Assembly: GCF_023061185.1 (NCBI RefSeq)
Contig: NZ_JAKGAK010000014.1
Coordinates: 1-64,000 of the forward strand
DNA: 64,000 nt
Origin: Chromohalobacter beijerinckii
Lineage (GTDB): Bacteria > Pseudomonadota > Gammaproteobacteria > Pseudomonadales > Halomonadaceae
Direction of reading: 5' to 3'
Below, in pieces: positions 26,164 through 33,843 of this stretch. Each line of letters starts with the position of its first letter. The first letter of the stretch is position 1. The notes under the pieces are model-generated. The model had not been told where the DNA came from. It saw only the letters and a program-made list of their open reading frames with translations, and did no database searches. The position numbers and the translations under genes are program-made.

Positions 26164-27555
26164 TTGGCAGAGAACGTTTCGTCACAAGCGCCTCATCACT
26201 CGCCATGCGACGCGACGACGGTGGCGACGACGCGCCACTCAAGGCGACGTCTGCGTGCCTGTCACGAATGCGATTTGCTAGTGGCGCTACCGCCCTTGCG
26301 GCCGAGAGAAAAGGCTGACTGCCCGCGTTGCGAACATACGCTGGCCACGCGTCACGACAAGCCTGCCGAGCGTAGCCTGGCGCTCGCCGTCGCCGCCTTG
26401 ATCATGTTAACGCTGTCGGTGGCTTTTCCCTTCATCAGTTTCGAGGCCCGTGGCGTCACCAACCGCATCGAGCTGACCGAGACCGCCTCGACACTGGTCG
26501 GCTTCCATGAGCCGCTGGTGGCGATTTGCGTGCTGCTGACCGTAATCATCCTGCCCACGGTCTATCTATGTGGCGTCATCTGGCTCTCGCTGGGACTTCT
26601 CGGGCGCCACGTTCTGCCCTATTCACGTGGTATCGCCCGTACCCTGAAACACTTGACGCCGTGGATGATGGCCGACGTCTTCGTCATCGCCGCGCTGGTC
26701 AGCCTGATCAAGATTGCCGGAATGGCCGATGTCAGCCTGGGGCTATCGTTCTGGACGTTTTGCGCCTACGCCTTGTTACTGCTGCTCACCACCCAATCCA
26801 TCGACACCGACTGGATGTGGTTCGCGCTGGCCAGCGAGCCCTTGGCACCGGAAGGCGCCCGCTCGGGTGAACTCGCGGCGCCGCAAGGGCTGAGCGGATG
26901 CACGACCTGTGGGCTGGTCAATCGTCTCGATGCGCAGGGCCGTGGGCGCTGTCGACGCTGCGGAGAAACGCTCCACGCGAGAACACCCGTCAGCCGCCAG
27001 CGCACGCTGGCCTTGCTGCTCGCTGCGGTGGTGATGTATATCCCGGCGAACCTTTACCCGATCATGAGCACGACATCGCTCGGCAACACTTCGCCCTCGA
27101 CCATCATCGGCGGTGTGATGCTGTTTCTGCAGCATGGTGACATACCCATCGCCGTCATCATCTTCACCGCCAGCGTGGTAGTGCCCATCGGCAAGATTCT
27201 CGCGCTCGGCTGGTTGTGCTACGCAGTACGCCATCGCGGCGAGCCATTGAGCAACGTTACCCGCGTACGCCTCTATCGCATCACCGAGTTCATTGGCCGC
27301 TGGTCGATGGTCGATGTTTTCGTCGTCGCCATCCTCGTCGCGCTGATCCGCGCGGGCGAGTTGATCTCGGTCGAACCAGGACCTGCCGCGCTCTCCTTCG
27401 CCAGCGTCGTGATCATCACCATGTTGGCGGCCCACAGTTTCGACCCGCGCATGATCTGGGACGACCTCCCCCAGCGCCCTCGACGCGCATGGCGGGATCG
27501 CCTGCCGCGACGTATCGCTACCGTTTCATCACGCAAGGAATCCGACGATGCCTGA
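26164..27555 (+). CDS. pqiA: Intermembrane transport protein PqiA
   Basis: A membrane protein of about 445-463 residues made of two similar halves. Each begins with a zinc ribbon (CHECDLL...CPRCEHTL and CTTCGLVNR...CRRCGETL), followed by four helices. PqiA, PqiB and PqiC form a lipid-transport system between inner and outer membrane. The start is unclear: TTG 26164 gives the longest frame and GTG 26221 lies just before the conserved part; neither has a strong ribosome site, and no ATG fits. Confidence 0.88.
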   Translation: MAENVSSQAPHHSPCDATTVATTRHSRRRLRACHECDLLVALPPLRPREKADCPRCEHTLATRHDKPAERSLALAVAALIMLTLSVAFPFISFEARGVTNRIELTETASTLVGFHEPLVAICVLLTVIILPTVYLCGVIWLSLGLLGRHVLPYSRGIARTLKHLTPWMMADVFVIAALVSLIKIAGMADVSLGLSFWTFCAYALLLLLTTQSIDTDWMWFALASEPLAPEGARSGELAAPQGLSGCTTCGLVNRLDAQGRGRCRRCGETLHARTPVSRQRTLALLLAAVVMYIPANLYPIMSTTSLGNTSPSTIIGGVMLFLQHGDIPIAVIIFTASVVVPIGKILALGWLCYAVRHRGEPLSNVTRVRLYRITEFIGRWSMVDVFVVAILVALIRAGELISVEPGPAALSFASVVIITMLAAHSFDPRMIWDDLPQRPRRAWRDRLPRRIATVSSRKESDDA

Positions 27556-29191
27556 AGCTCCACAGCGCGCGACACGCCAATATCGCCGACGCCTATCGCC
27601 GATCTGGATCGTGCCTTTGGTGGCGGTCCTCATCGGCTTATGGATGCTTTACGACAATCTTTCCGGCCTTGGCCCCACGATCACACTGCAGATGGAAAAC
27701 GCCGAAGGCATTGAAGCCGGCAAGACGTTGATCAAGACACGCAATGTCGAGGTCGGCCGCGTCGAGGATGTGACACTCTCCGACGACATGTCGCATACCG
27801 TCATTACCGCGCGAATGCAGCCCGATACCGAGCGCATGCTCAATGACGATGCGCGTTTCTGGGTGGTCAAGCCACGCATCGATCGCGAAGGCATCAGCGG
27901 CCTGGGGACCGTCCTATCAGGGGCTTACATTCAATTGCTGCCCGGTCACGGCGGGGAGCCCCAACGCGACTTCGATGTGCTCGAACAGCCCCCGGTCGCG
28001 CCCCCCGACGCCCCGGGAATCCGCATCAACCTGGTCAGCCAGGTAGGCAGCTCGTTGAGCGCCGGCGACCCGATCACCTATCAAGGCTTCACGGTGGGAC
28101 GCGTGGAAAACACCGAGTTCGATCCCGACAAGAAGGAAATGCGCCACCGTCTTTACATTCAGTCGCCTTATGATGTGCTGGTCACCGACACCACACGCTT
28201 CTGGGTCTCGTCGGGAGTCGACCTGCGTCTGAACTCGCAGGGCTTCCGCGTCAATATCGAGTCAATGGAGTCGCTCATCGGCGGCGGCGTGACCTTCGGG
28301 GTCCCCGAGGACGTGGAGATGGGGCACCCCGCCGAACCGGAGGCGACCTATCAATTGTTTGGCGACGAGGAAAGCGCCCGTGAAGGGACCTTCGATCGTT
28401 ATCTCGACTATGTACTCATGGTCGACGATACCGTGCGCGGGCTTAGCCACGGCGACCCCGTGGAATATCGCGGCGTGCGCGTCGGTACCGTGGAAACCGT
28501 GCCGTGGCGTTTCGCAGCGCCGCAGCCCAACACCTTGGACCGCTTTGCGATTCCTGTGCTGATCCGCATCGAGCCACAGCGCTTCGACAACACCTTGCAA
28601 GATTTCGACGCCGATGAATGGCGTACGCGCCTCCAAGGCATGTTCGAACACGGCCTGCGGGCGACGCTCAAACGAGGCAATCTGCTGACCGGGGCGCTTT
28701 TCGTGGACTTGAACTTCCACGACGATCCCGAGCCTTACGAGCCGCTCACCTTCGAGGGCAAGAAGGTCTTCCCGACGACCACCGGTAGCCTCGCGCAGAT
28801 CGAGGAGAAGGTCTCGAACCTGCTCGACAAGCTCAACGACGTGCAGATCGAGCCTGTCCTCGACTCGCTGAACGAGACGCTGGCAACCACGCAGAATACG
28901 ATGCAGCAAGTCAACGAGATCGCCGACTCAGTGGATGCGCTGCTCGACGATCCGGCCACGCGCGAGCTGCCTGGCAATCTCAACGAAACACTGCGCCAGA
29001 CTCGCGACACGCTGGAGGGCTTCTCTCCCGACTCGCAGGGTTACCGTGAACTCAACGATACGCTCTCGCGGCTCGAGTCGTTGATGCGCGACCTGCAACC
29101 CGTGGCGCGCACGCTAAGCGAAAAGCCCAACGCCCTGATCTTCGACAGCGAAGACGCTCCAGATCCACAACCGAGGGCCCCTCGCCAATGA
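27548..29191 (+). CDS. pqiB: Intermembrane transport protein PqiB (MCE family)
   Basis: A 547-residue protein with one N-terminal membrane helix (about 15-35), three MlaD/MCE domains in series (about 40-130, 155-225, 285-395), and a long C-terminal helical part (about 410-520). In E. coli this part builds a needle-like channel across the periplasm. It overlaps pqiA by 8 bases and pqiC by 4. Confidence 0.92.
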   Translation: MPEAPQRATRQYRRRLSPIWIVPLVAVLIGLWMLYDNLSGLGPTITLQMENAEGIEAGKTLIKTRNVEVGRVEDVTLSDDMSHTVITARMQPDTERMLNDDARFWVVKPRIDREGISGLGTVLSGAYIQLLPGHGGEPQRDFDVLEQPPVAPPDAPGIRINLVSQVGSSLSAGDPITYQGFTVGRVENTEFDPDKKEMRHRLYIQSPYDVLVTDTTRFWVSSGVDLRLNSQGFRVNIESMESLIGGGVTFGVPEDVEMGHPAEPEATYQLFGDEESAREGTFDRYLDYVLMVDDTVRGLSHGDPVEYRGVRVGTVETVPWRFAAPQPNTLDRFAIPVLIRIEPQRFDNTLQDFDADEWRTRLQGMFEHGLRATLKRGNLLTGALFVDLNFHDDPEPYEPLTFEGKKVFPTTTGSLAQIEEKVSNLLDKLNDVQIEPVLDSLNETLATTQNTMQQVNEIADSVDALLDDPATRELPGNLNETLRQTRDTLEGFSPDSQGYRELNDTLSRLESLMRDLQPVARTLSEKPNALIFDSEDAPDPQPRAPRQ

Positions 29192-29838
29192 CCGAGATGA
29201 CCGTCCTTCATGCTCAACGCCCGACACGCCCGGTGCGGTTTCTCGCCGCCGCCGGGCTGGGAGTTTTCCTGTCGATGCTGATCGGCTGTGCCGGACAAAG
29301 CATCGACGAGTCGCGCTATACGCTCCCCAGTGAAACGCAAAACGTCGACGTCGCCAGCGACTTCAAGGGCAGAGTCTCGCTCGCGCCGCCACGCATGGCG
29401 AGCTACCTGAAGGATGACGGCATCGTCATGCAGCTCAATGACATTCGTATCCATCAGGCACGCCACCATCTATGGGCCGAACCCCTTGATCGTCAACTGC
29501 AGGAACGCATGCGCCAGCATCTCAGCCAGGCCTTGCCCAACGCCGACGTGCTACGTAGCGGTCAATCCTCCGAGGCATCTACACCGGCGCTGCATGTCCA
29601 GCTCGACGTCGACCGTTTCCAGGGTCGCGACGACGGCATGGCCGTGGTCGACGGCCAGTGGCGTATCCGTGACGACAACGACCGCACATTGTCGCGCGAA
29701 TCCTTTGAGATCGAGCGCCCGCTGGAGGACGATGGCTATCCTGCGCTGGTAAGGGCGCTGGGGGCGGCCTGGGATACGCTCGGCGAACGCTTGGCCGATA
29801 CCCTGGCAGAGGTGGCCGTCACAGCGGAGACGAACTGA
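29188..29838 (+). CDS. pqiC: PqiC-type outer-membrane lipoprotein
   Basis: A 216-residue protein of the ABC-type transport auxiliary lipoprotein family. After a basic start and hydrophobic stretch, a lipobox LIGCAG places the lipidated Cys near residue 34. RYTLPSE matches the start of the PqiC domain. It anchors the PqiB needle at the outer membrane. Confidence 0.85.
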   Translation: MTEMTVLHAQRPTRPVRFLAAAGLGVFLSMLIGCAGQSIDESRYTLPSETQNVDVASDFKGRVSLAPPRMASYLKDDGIVMQLNDIRIHQARHHLWAEPLDRQLQERMRQHLSQALPNADVLRSGQSSEASTPALHVQLDVDRFQGRDDGMAVVDGQWRIRDDNDRTLSRESFEIERPLEDDGYPALVRALGAAWDTLGERLADTLAEVAVTAETN

Positions 29839-29933
29839 CACGGCGCTTTATGAAGCCAGGTCACATGGTCGCAACCGGACGGACGGTCATGCTACAGCCG
29901 TTACCCGTCGCCGCGGATGAGGAAGAGTGAGCC

Positions 29934-30632
29934 TCAGGCCGCGAGCCGCCCCCTGAGGCGTGCAACGGCCTGGCTATGCAATTGGCATACCCGCGATTCG
30001 CTGACACCCAACACGGCGCCGATTTCCTTGAGGTTGAGCTCTTCCTGGTAATAAAGCCCCAGCAATAGCTTTTCACGTTCGGGGAGTTGTTCGATGGCCT
30101 CGACTAGATGGGTACGCGCATCGCCTTTCAGCAATGCATCGAGCGGGGTCGCTGGCGCGGTCTCTCCCGCCGGGGGCTCGCCGAGTTCGGACACGACCTC
30201 GTCGAAGCCCAGCAGATAGCCGTTGTTGGCATCCAGCAGCAGCTGATGATATTCATCGACGCTCATATCCAGAGCACTGGCGATCTCGCGCTCGTCTGGG
30301 GAACGTCCTAATGACTGCTCGAGCTTGTGTACCACCTGATCCAGCGCCCGCACGCTGCGCCGCACGCTGCGCGGCATCCAGTCACGACTGCGCAGTTCAT
30401 CGATCATCGCGCCGCGCACGCGCTGATTGGCGAAAGTGGAAAAACTCGCCCCTTGAGCGGTATCGAAGCGTTCCAGCGCGTCGAGTAACCCCACCATGCC
30501 GGCTTGAATCAAATCATCGAGTTCGACACTGGCCGGTAAGCGTACTTGCAATGCCAGCGCATGACGCCGTACGAGCGGCATGTATTGTTCCAGCAGTGCG
30601 CGTTGGTCGATTTTGCCCTGTGCCGTATACAT
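29934..30632 (-). CDS. fliA: Flagellar sigma factor FliA (sigma-28)
   Basis: A 232-residue sigma factor with regions 2, 3 and 4: DLIQAGMVGLLDALERFD (region 2), QRVRGAMIDELRSRDWMPR (core binding to region 3), and LNLKEIGAVLGVSESRVCQ (region 4 helix-turn-helix). It directs late flagellar genes; matching promoters occur at 3088, 4355, 49270 and 54451 in this window. It is the last gene of the flagellar block, 136 bases after flhE. No flgM or fliZ is adjacent. Confidence 0.95.
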   Translation of the reverse strand: MYTAQGKIDQRALLEQYMPLVRRHALALQVRLPASVELDDLIQAGMVGLLDALERFDTAQGASFSTFANQRVRGAMIDELRSRDWMPRSVRRSVRALDQVVHKLEQSLGRSPDEREIASALDMSVDEYHQLLLDANNGYLLGFDEVVSELGEPPAGETAPATPLDALLKGDARTHLVEAIEQLPEREKLLLGLYYQEELNLKEIGAVLGVSESRVCQLHSQAVARLRGRLAA

Positions 30633-30692
30633 CTCTATCGCCTCGGATGTTCGGGTCGACGCTCGACGCGACGCCCGCTGACATTATCGAGC

Positions 30693-30718
30693 TTCCGGCC
30701 CGATACCCAAGGCCGGAA
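30693..30718 (-). repeat. Inverted repeat between flhE and fliA
   Basis: TTCCGGCC-N10-GGCCGGAA, a perfect 8-bp stem, lies 61 bases before fliA. Without a T-run it may be an mRNA leader hairpin or weak flhE terminator. Confidence 0.35.
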
Positions 30719-30768
30719 TAACCCCCGCTTGATAGGCCTTTTCCCGAATTCGTCTATACCGCCTTCTC

Positions 30769-31200
30769 TCAGCGGTAATTCACGATCAGTTGCAAGTCTT
30801 CGATGCGTACGCCCGCGCGCGGGGCGTTCCGCGAGGCGGCACGCCGAAAGCGCAGGACAAAAGGCCCTTGCGCGGAAAGGCCTTGCAAAGCCCGCGTGCC
30901 CCCGCGACGCGTCGCCATTTCGACACAACGACGCGGATGACACAGCCACGCCCGCACATCGCTCGGTCTCTTCGTGACGTAACGCCAGGACACCCGCGTG
31001 ATATGGCCATCGCCGACCGTGTGAGCCTCAGGCGGACGCAGGGGCGCCGTTCGCTCGTCACGCCCCGGCGTCGTCAACAGCGGCCCACGCGGCAACGTCA
31101 CCGCCCAACTGCCGGCTTCGACGGCTTTCGCGAACGGTGCCATGCTCAGCGTGGCCCCTAACGCCACCAGCAATGCCAGGACGCAACCAAGGGATTTCAC
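30769..31200 (-). CDS. flhE: Flagellar protein FlhE
   Basis: A 143-residue exported protein: signal peptide (about residues 1-27, cleaved near AKA), then GSWAVTLPRGPLLTTPGR and the diagnostic end LQLIVNYR. FlhE is periplasmic and in Salmonella gates proton leakage through the export apparatus. I place the start at GTG 31200 because it overlaps the upstream stop (GTGA) and the signal peptide follows at once; longer frames would precede it with unrelated sequence. Confidence 0.85.
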   Translation of the reverse strand: MKSLGCVLALLVALGATLSMAPFAKAVEAGSWAVTLPRGPLLTTPGRDERTAPLRPPEAHTVGDGHITRVSWRYVTKRPSDVRAWLCHPRRCVEMATRRGGTRALQGLSAQGPFVLRFRRAASRNAPRAGVRIEDLQLIVNYR

Positions 31201-31634
31201 GACCGGCGCTCGCTTGATGGTCGCGTCTGCGCCAGCCACTCGGCGGGGTCGACGACAAGTTCGACTGCAAGGAAGCGGCGTGCCGTATCCACCAAGTTGC
31301 CAAGCGGCATATCGCCCGCGCTGGCCGGATCGCGTATCACCAGCAGACGTGGCAGACGTTCGCGCTGCGACCATTGTTTGAGTTCGCGATAGGCGCGCTG
31401 TAAACCTTCCGCACCGGAGGCGACCCAGATGCCCCAATGCGGCGAAGAACGCTGGGTGGCGGTCACATCACCGACGGCCAGCGGCAAGGTCTCCCAGGCA
31501 AGACCGCTGAGTGACGCAAGGCGTTCGCAGATCGCCGTCACCGCCTGAGGCGACGGATGGCCGATCGTCACCAGCGCCGCTTTGTCGCGTCGTTGGCTCG
31601 CATAGGCGCGCAACCCTGCCGCTTGATCGTTCAT
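31197..31634 (-). CDS. FlhG-like protein lacking the ATPase P-loop
   Basis: This 145-residue protein starts MNDQAAGLR, an exact DQAxxLR motif, the FlhG segment known to stimulate the FlhF GTPase. Where FlhG has its MinD-type Walker A, this protein reads VTIGHPSPQAV, so nucleotide binding is not expected. The later part (AEGLQRAYRELKQWSQ and LVDTARRFLAVELV) resembles the C-terminal half of FlhG/FleN, with the middle missing; FlhG is about 270-300 residues long. It sits 7 bases after flhF, where flhG belongs. I read it as a minimal FlhG that kept FlhF activation and lost ATP-driven membrane cycling. The start is ATG 31634 behind GAGGTGA. Confidence 0.65.
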   Translation of the reverse strand: MNDQAAGLRAYASQRRDKAALVTIGHPSPQAVTAICERLASLSGLAWETLPLAVGDVTATQRSSPHWGIWVASGAEGLQRAYRELKQWSQRERLPRLLVIRDPASAGDMPLGNLVDTARRFLAVELVVDPAEWLAQTRPSSERRS

Positions 31635-31641
31635 CGTCACC

Positions 31642-33843
31642 TCACGCGGCCTGTGACAGCGCCGCATGCGCCGTCAGCAAGTGCAACAACCCATGCAGCA
31701 GGGTATCGGGACTGCGTCGCTTGCGCTCACCGGCAAGACGCCTCACCACCGGGCGCGCATCCACCGCCCAGCCATCCTCGCTCAAGTCCATCCGTAGCGC
31801 CAAGGCCGCCAATTGCGCTGCAAGATAGACGCGCAGTTCGCAATCCAGAGGTGCCGATGCGCCCAACTGTTGCCACGCCGTGCGCATCAAACGCGATAGA
31901 TCATCCTGTTCGAGCTGGCGATAAACGAAGGCGCGCATGTCGATATCCAGCGCGTCGCCCCCATGCCCCAACCAGTGATAGACGCCCCGCCGACGCCCGC
32001 TTTCGGAATCATGACTCATCGCAATCCACAGTTGCAGGGTGTCCGCGTCGGTCTCGGCCAAGGCCACGGGCAAGCGCGACAGCGTCACGCGTCGTGCGCG
32101 GCCACGCAGGCGACAGGTATGCTGGCCACAGGGTTCGGCTAGATCGACCAGCTCGCCGATCGCCAGACGTTCCCCGGCATGCCAGACGCGCTGCTGCACT
32201 CGTGTGCGTGCTAGCCAGGGGCTATCCGTCTCGCGCAACTGTTTCCTGACGTCGGCATCGGGTACCCGCGCGAACACATGCCAATGACTGCCCAGATGGC
32301 GACGCGCCAGGGTCAGGCGCTGCGTGTCGGACGGCGGCCAACGATGGAGAGGCCAGGCCAGCGGCAAGACATCGCCATTGGCGTCCAGTGGGAGCATCGG
32401 CGCCGCCCAATCCATTCCTCGCGGCTTCCCACCCGGCCAGAACAGGCCAGTTGCCTCGGCGTCATGCCACGCCTTGATCATCGACGGCGGTGCGAGGTGC
32501 TCTTCGAGCCAGGCTTGCTGTATGGCACGTGGCGACTCGCGACGGCGCCACGCGGCATCGAGCCAGGCCACCCCCGGTACGCTGCGCTGCAGCGTTTCCA
32601 TCACCCGCACCAGTTGATCGCGCTGTGCCAAGAGATCCCGCGATAGTGCTTGCAGCCCCTGTCCGGAGGCAGTGGGCCGCAACATCTCGGTGAGCACACC
32701 TTCGTCGAAGGTGAACGGCGAGCCTTGCCCCACCGCCAGCGCTTCGTCCAATAATGCTGGCGCTTCGGCCAGGCGAATGTCTTCGGGCACGCGCTGACCA
32801 TGCAAGACGTAATAAAGGCGCAGCCGATGGCGCATCACGACATCCAGCGCGGCCCCCAGGCGTGGCGCTTCATCGACCTTGGTCAACAGGCAACCATAAA
32901 GCGGCGCACCGGCGTCCCGCGAGGCTCGTTGATAGGTCTCGACAACCTCTTCGAGCGTATCGCCGTGGCTGGCCGCATTCAGCAGCAAAAGACGCCGTAC
33001 CGGCCGGGCGGCACCGCCGAGTCGCGCGATCTGCCCCGTCACCCGCTGATCGCGCTGGCTCATGCCCACGGTATCGACGATCACCATGCGCTTGCCTTCA
33101 AGGCGCGACAGCAAGCCTTCGAGGTCATCTTCATGGTGTACGGCATGCACATCGACACCCAGCAGCCGGGCATAGATACGCAACTGTTCATGCGCACCGA
33201 TACGATAATCGTCGGTGGTTACCAGGGCCACGTCATCCCCGCCGAAGCGCATCACGTAACGCGCCGCAAACTTGGCGGTGGTCGTGGTCTTGCCTACACC
33301 GGTCGGCCCCACCAGGGCGAACACACCGCCCTCCTCGAGCATCGTCGCCTCGTCATCGAGCACCGCGAGCCGGGTCTCGAGTTGACGTCGGCTCCAGGCC
33401 AGTAAACGCGGGTCATCGGCATCGACATCGGCGAGTTCGTCGGGCAACGTCTCGAGCATTTCGCGCACCAGACGGGCGCTGAAGCCGGCGGTGATCAAGC
33501 GCTGGCGCAAGACGCCGCGCACGCCGGGACTTGCACTGCGCGGGCGTGGTGTCTCGGCGATATGCGACATCAACAATTCGCGCATGGCCTGCATTTCAGC
33601 ATACAGGCGATCTTGCCCCGGCGCGGGCGAGGTCTCGACTGAAGGAGCACTAGCCTGCGCGGGCGCGGCGACGTCCTCTGCCTGCTCGACCAGTGACGAC
33701 TGGGCCTCTTCGGCCACGGCCACGACCTCGACACCGTCATCCACGCGCCGGTTGGAGAGGATCAGGGCGTCATCCCCCAACGCGTCTCGTACCTGTCGCA
33801 TCGCCTCGCGACTAGTAGCACCGAGAAAACGCATCACGCTCAT
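31642..33843 (-). CDS. flhF: FlhF SRP-family GTPase with long C-terminal extension
   Basis: Residues 1-50 are the FlhF B domain (RFLGATSREAMRQVRDALG, ALILSNRRVDDGVEVVA). An acidic linker and N domain follow. The G domain has the P-loop GPTGVGKTTTTAKFA near 178, DTVGMSQRD near 255 and TKVDE near 320. FlhF normally ends near 380-490 residues; this one has 733. About 350 extra residues follow the GTPase, with aromatic- and Arg-rich segments (for example SHWHVFARVPDADVRK) that I cannot assign. Composition matches the rest of the gene, so it looks like a long-standing fusion. The start overlaps flhA by 4 bases. Confidence 0.9.
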   Translation of the reverse strand: MSVMRFLGATSREAMRQVRDALGDDALILSNRRVDDGVEVVAVAEEAQSSLVEQAEDVAAPAQASAPSVETSPAPGQDRLYAEMQAMRELLMSHIAETPRPRSASPGVRGVLRQRLITAGFSARLVREMLETLPDELADVDADDPRLLAWSRRQLETRLAVLDDEATMLEEGGVFALVGPTGVGKTTTTAKFAARYVMRFGGDDVALVTTDDYRIGAHEQLRIYARLLGVDVHAVHHEDDLEGLLSRLEGKRMVIVDTVGMSQRDQRVTGQIARLGGAARPVRRLLLLNAASHGDTLEEVVETYQRASRDAGAPLYGCLLTKVDEAPRLGAALDVVMRHRLRLYYVLHGQRVPEDIRLAEAPALLDEALAVGQGSPFTFDEGVLTEMLRPTASGQGLQALSRDLLAQRDQLVRVMETLQRSVPGVAWLDAAWRRRESPRAIQQAWLEEHLAPPSMIKAWHDAEATGLFWPGGKPRGMDWAAPMLPLDANGDVLPLAWPLHRWPPSDTQRLTLARRHLGSHWHVFARVPDADVRKQLRETDSPWLARTRVQQRVWHAGERLAIGELVDLAEPCGQHTCRLRGRARRVTLSRLPVALAETDADTLQLWIAMSHDSESGRRRGVYHWLGHGGDALDIDMRAFVYRQLEQDDLSRLMRTAWQQLGASAPLDCELRVYLAAQLAALALRMDLSEDGWAVDARPVVRRLAGERKRRSPDTLLHGLLHLLTAHAALSQAA

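Noticed and set aside
31201-31437. Longer FlhE start at 31437
   Set aside because: The added residues come from the flhG-like gene in another frame; the signal peptide begins right after GTG 31200.
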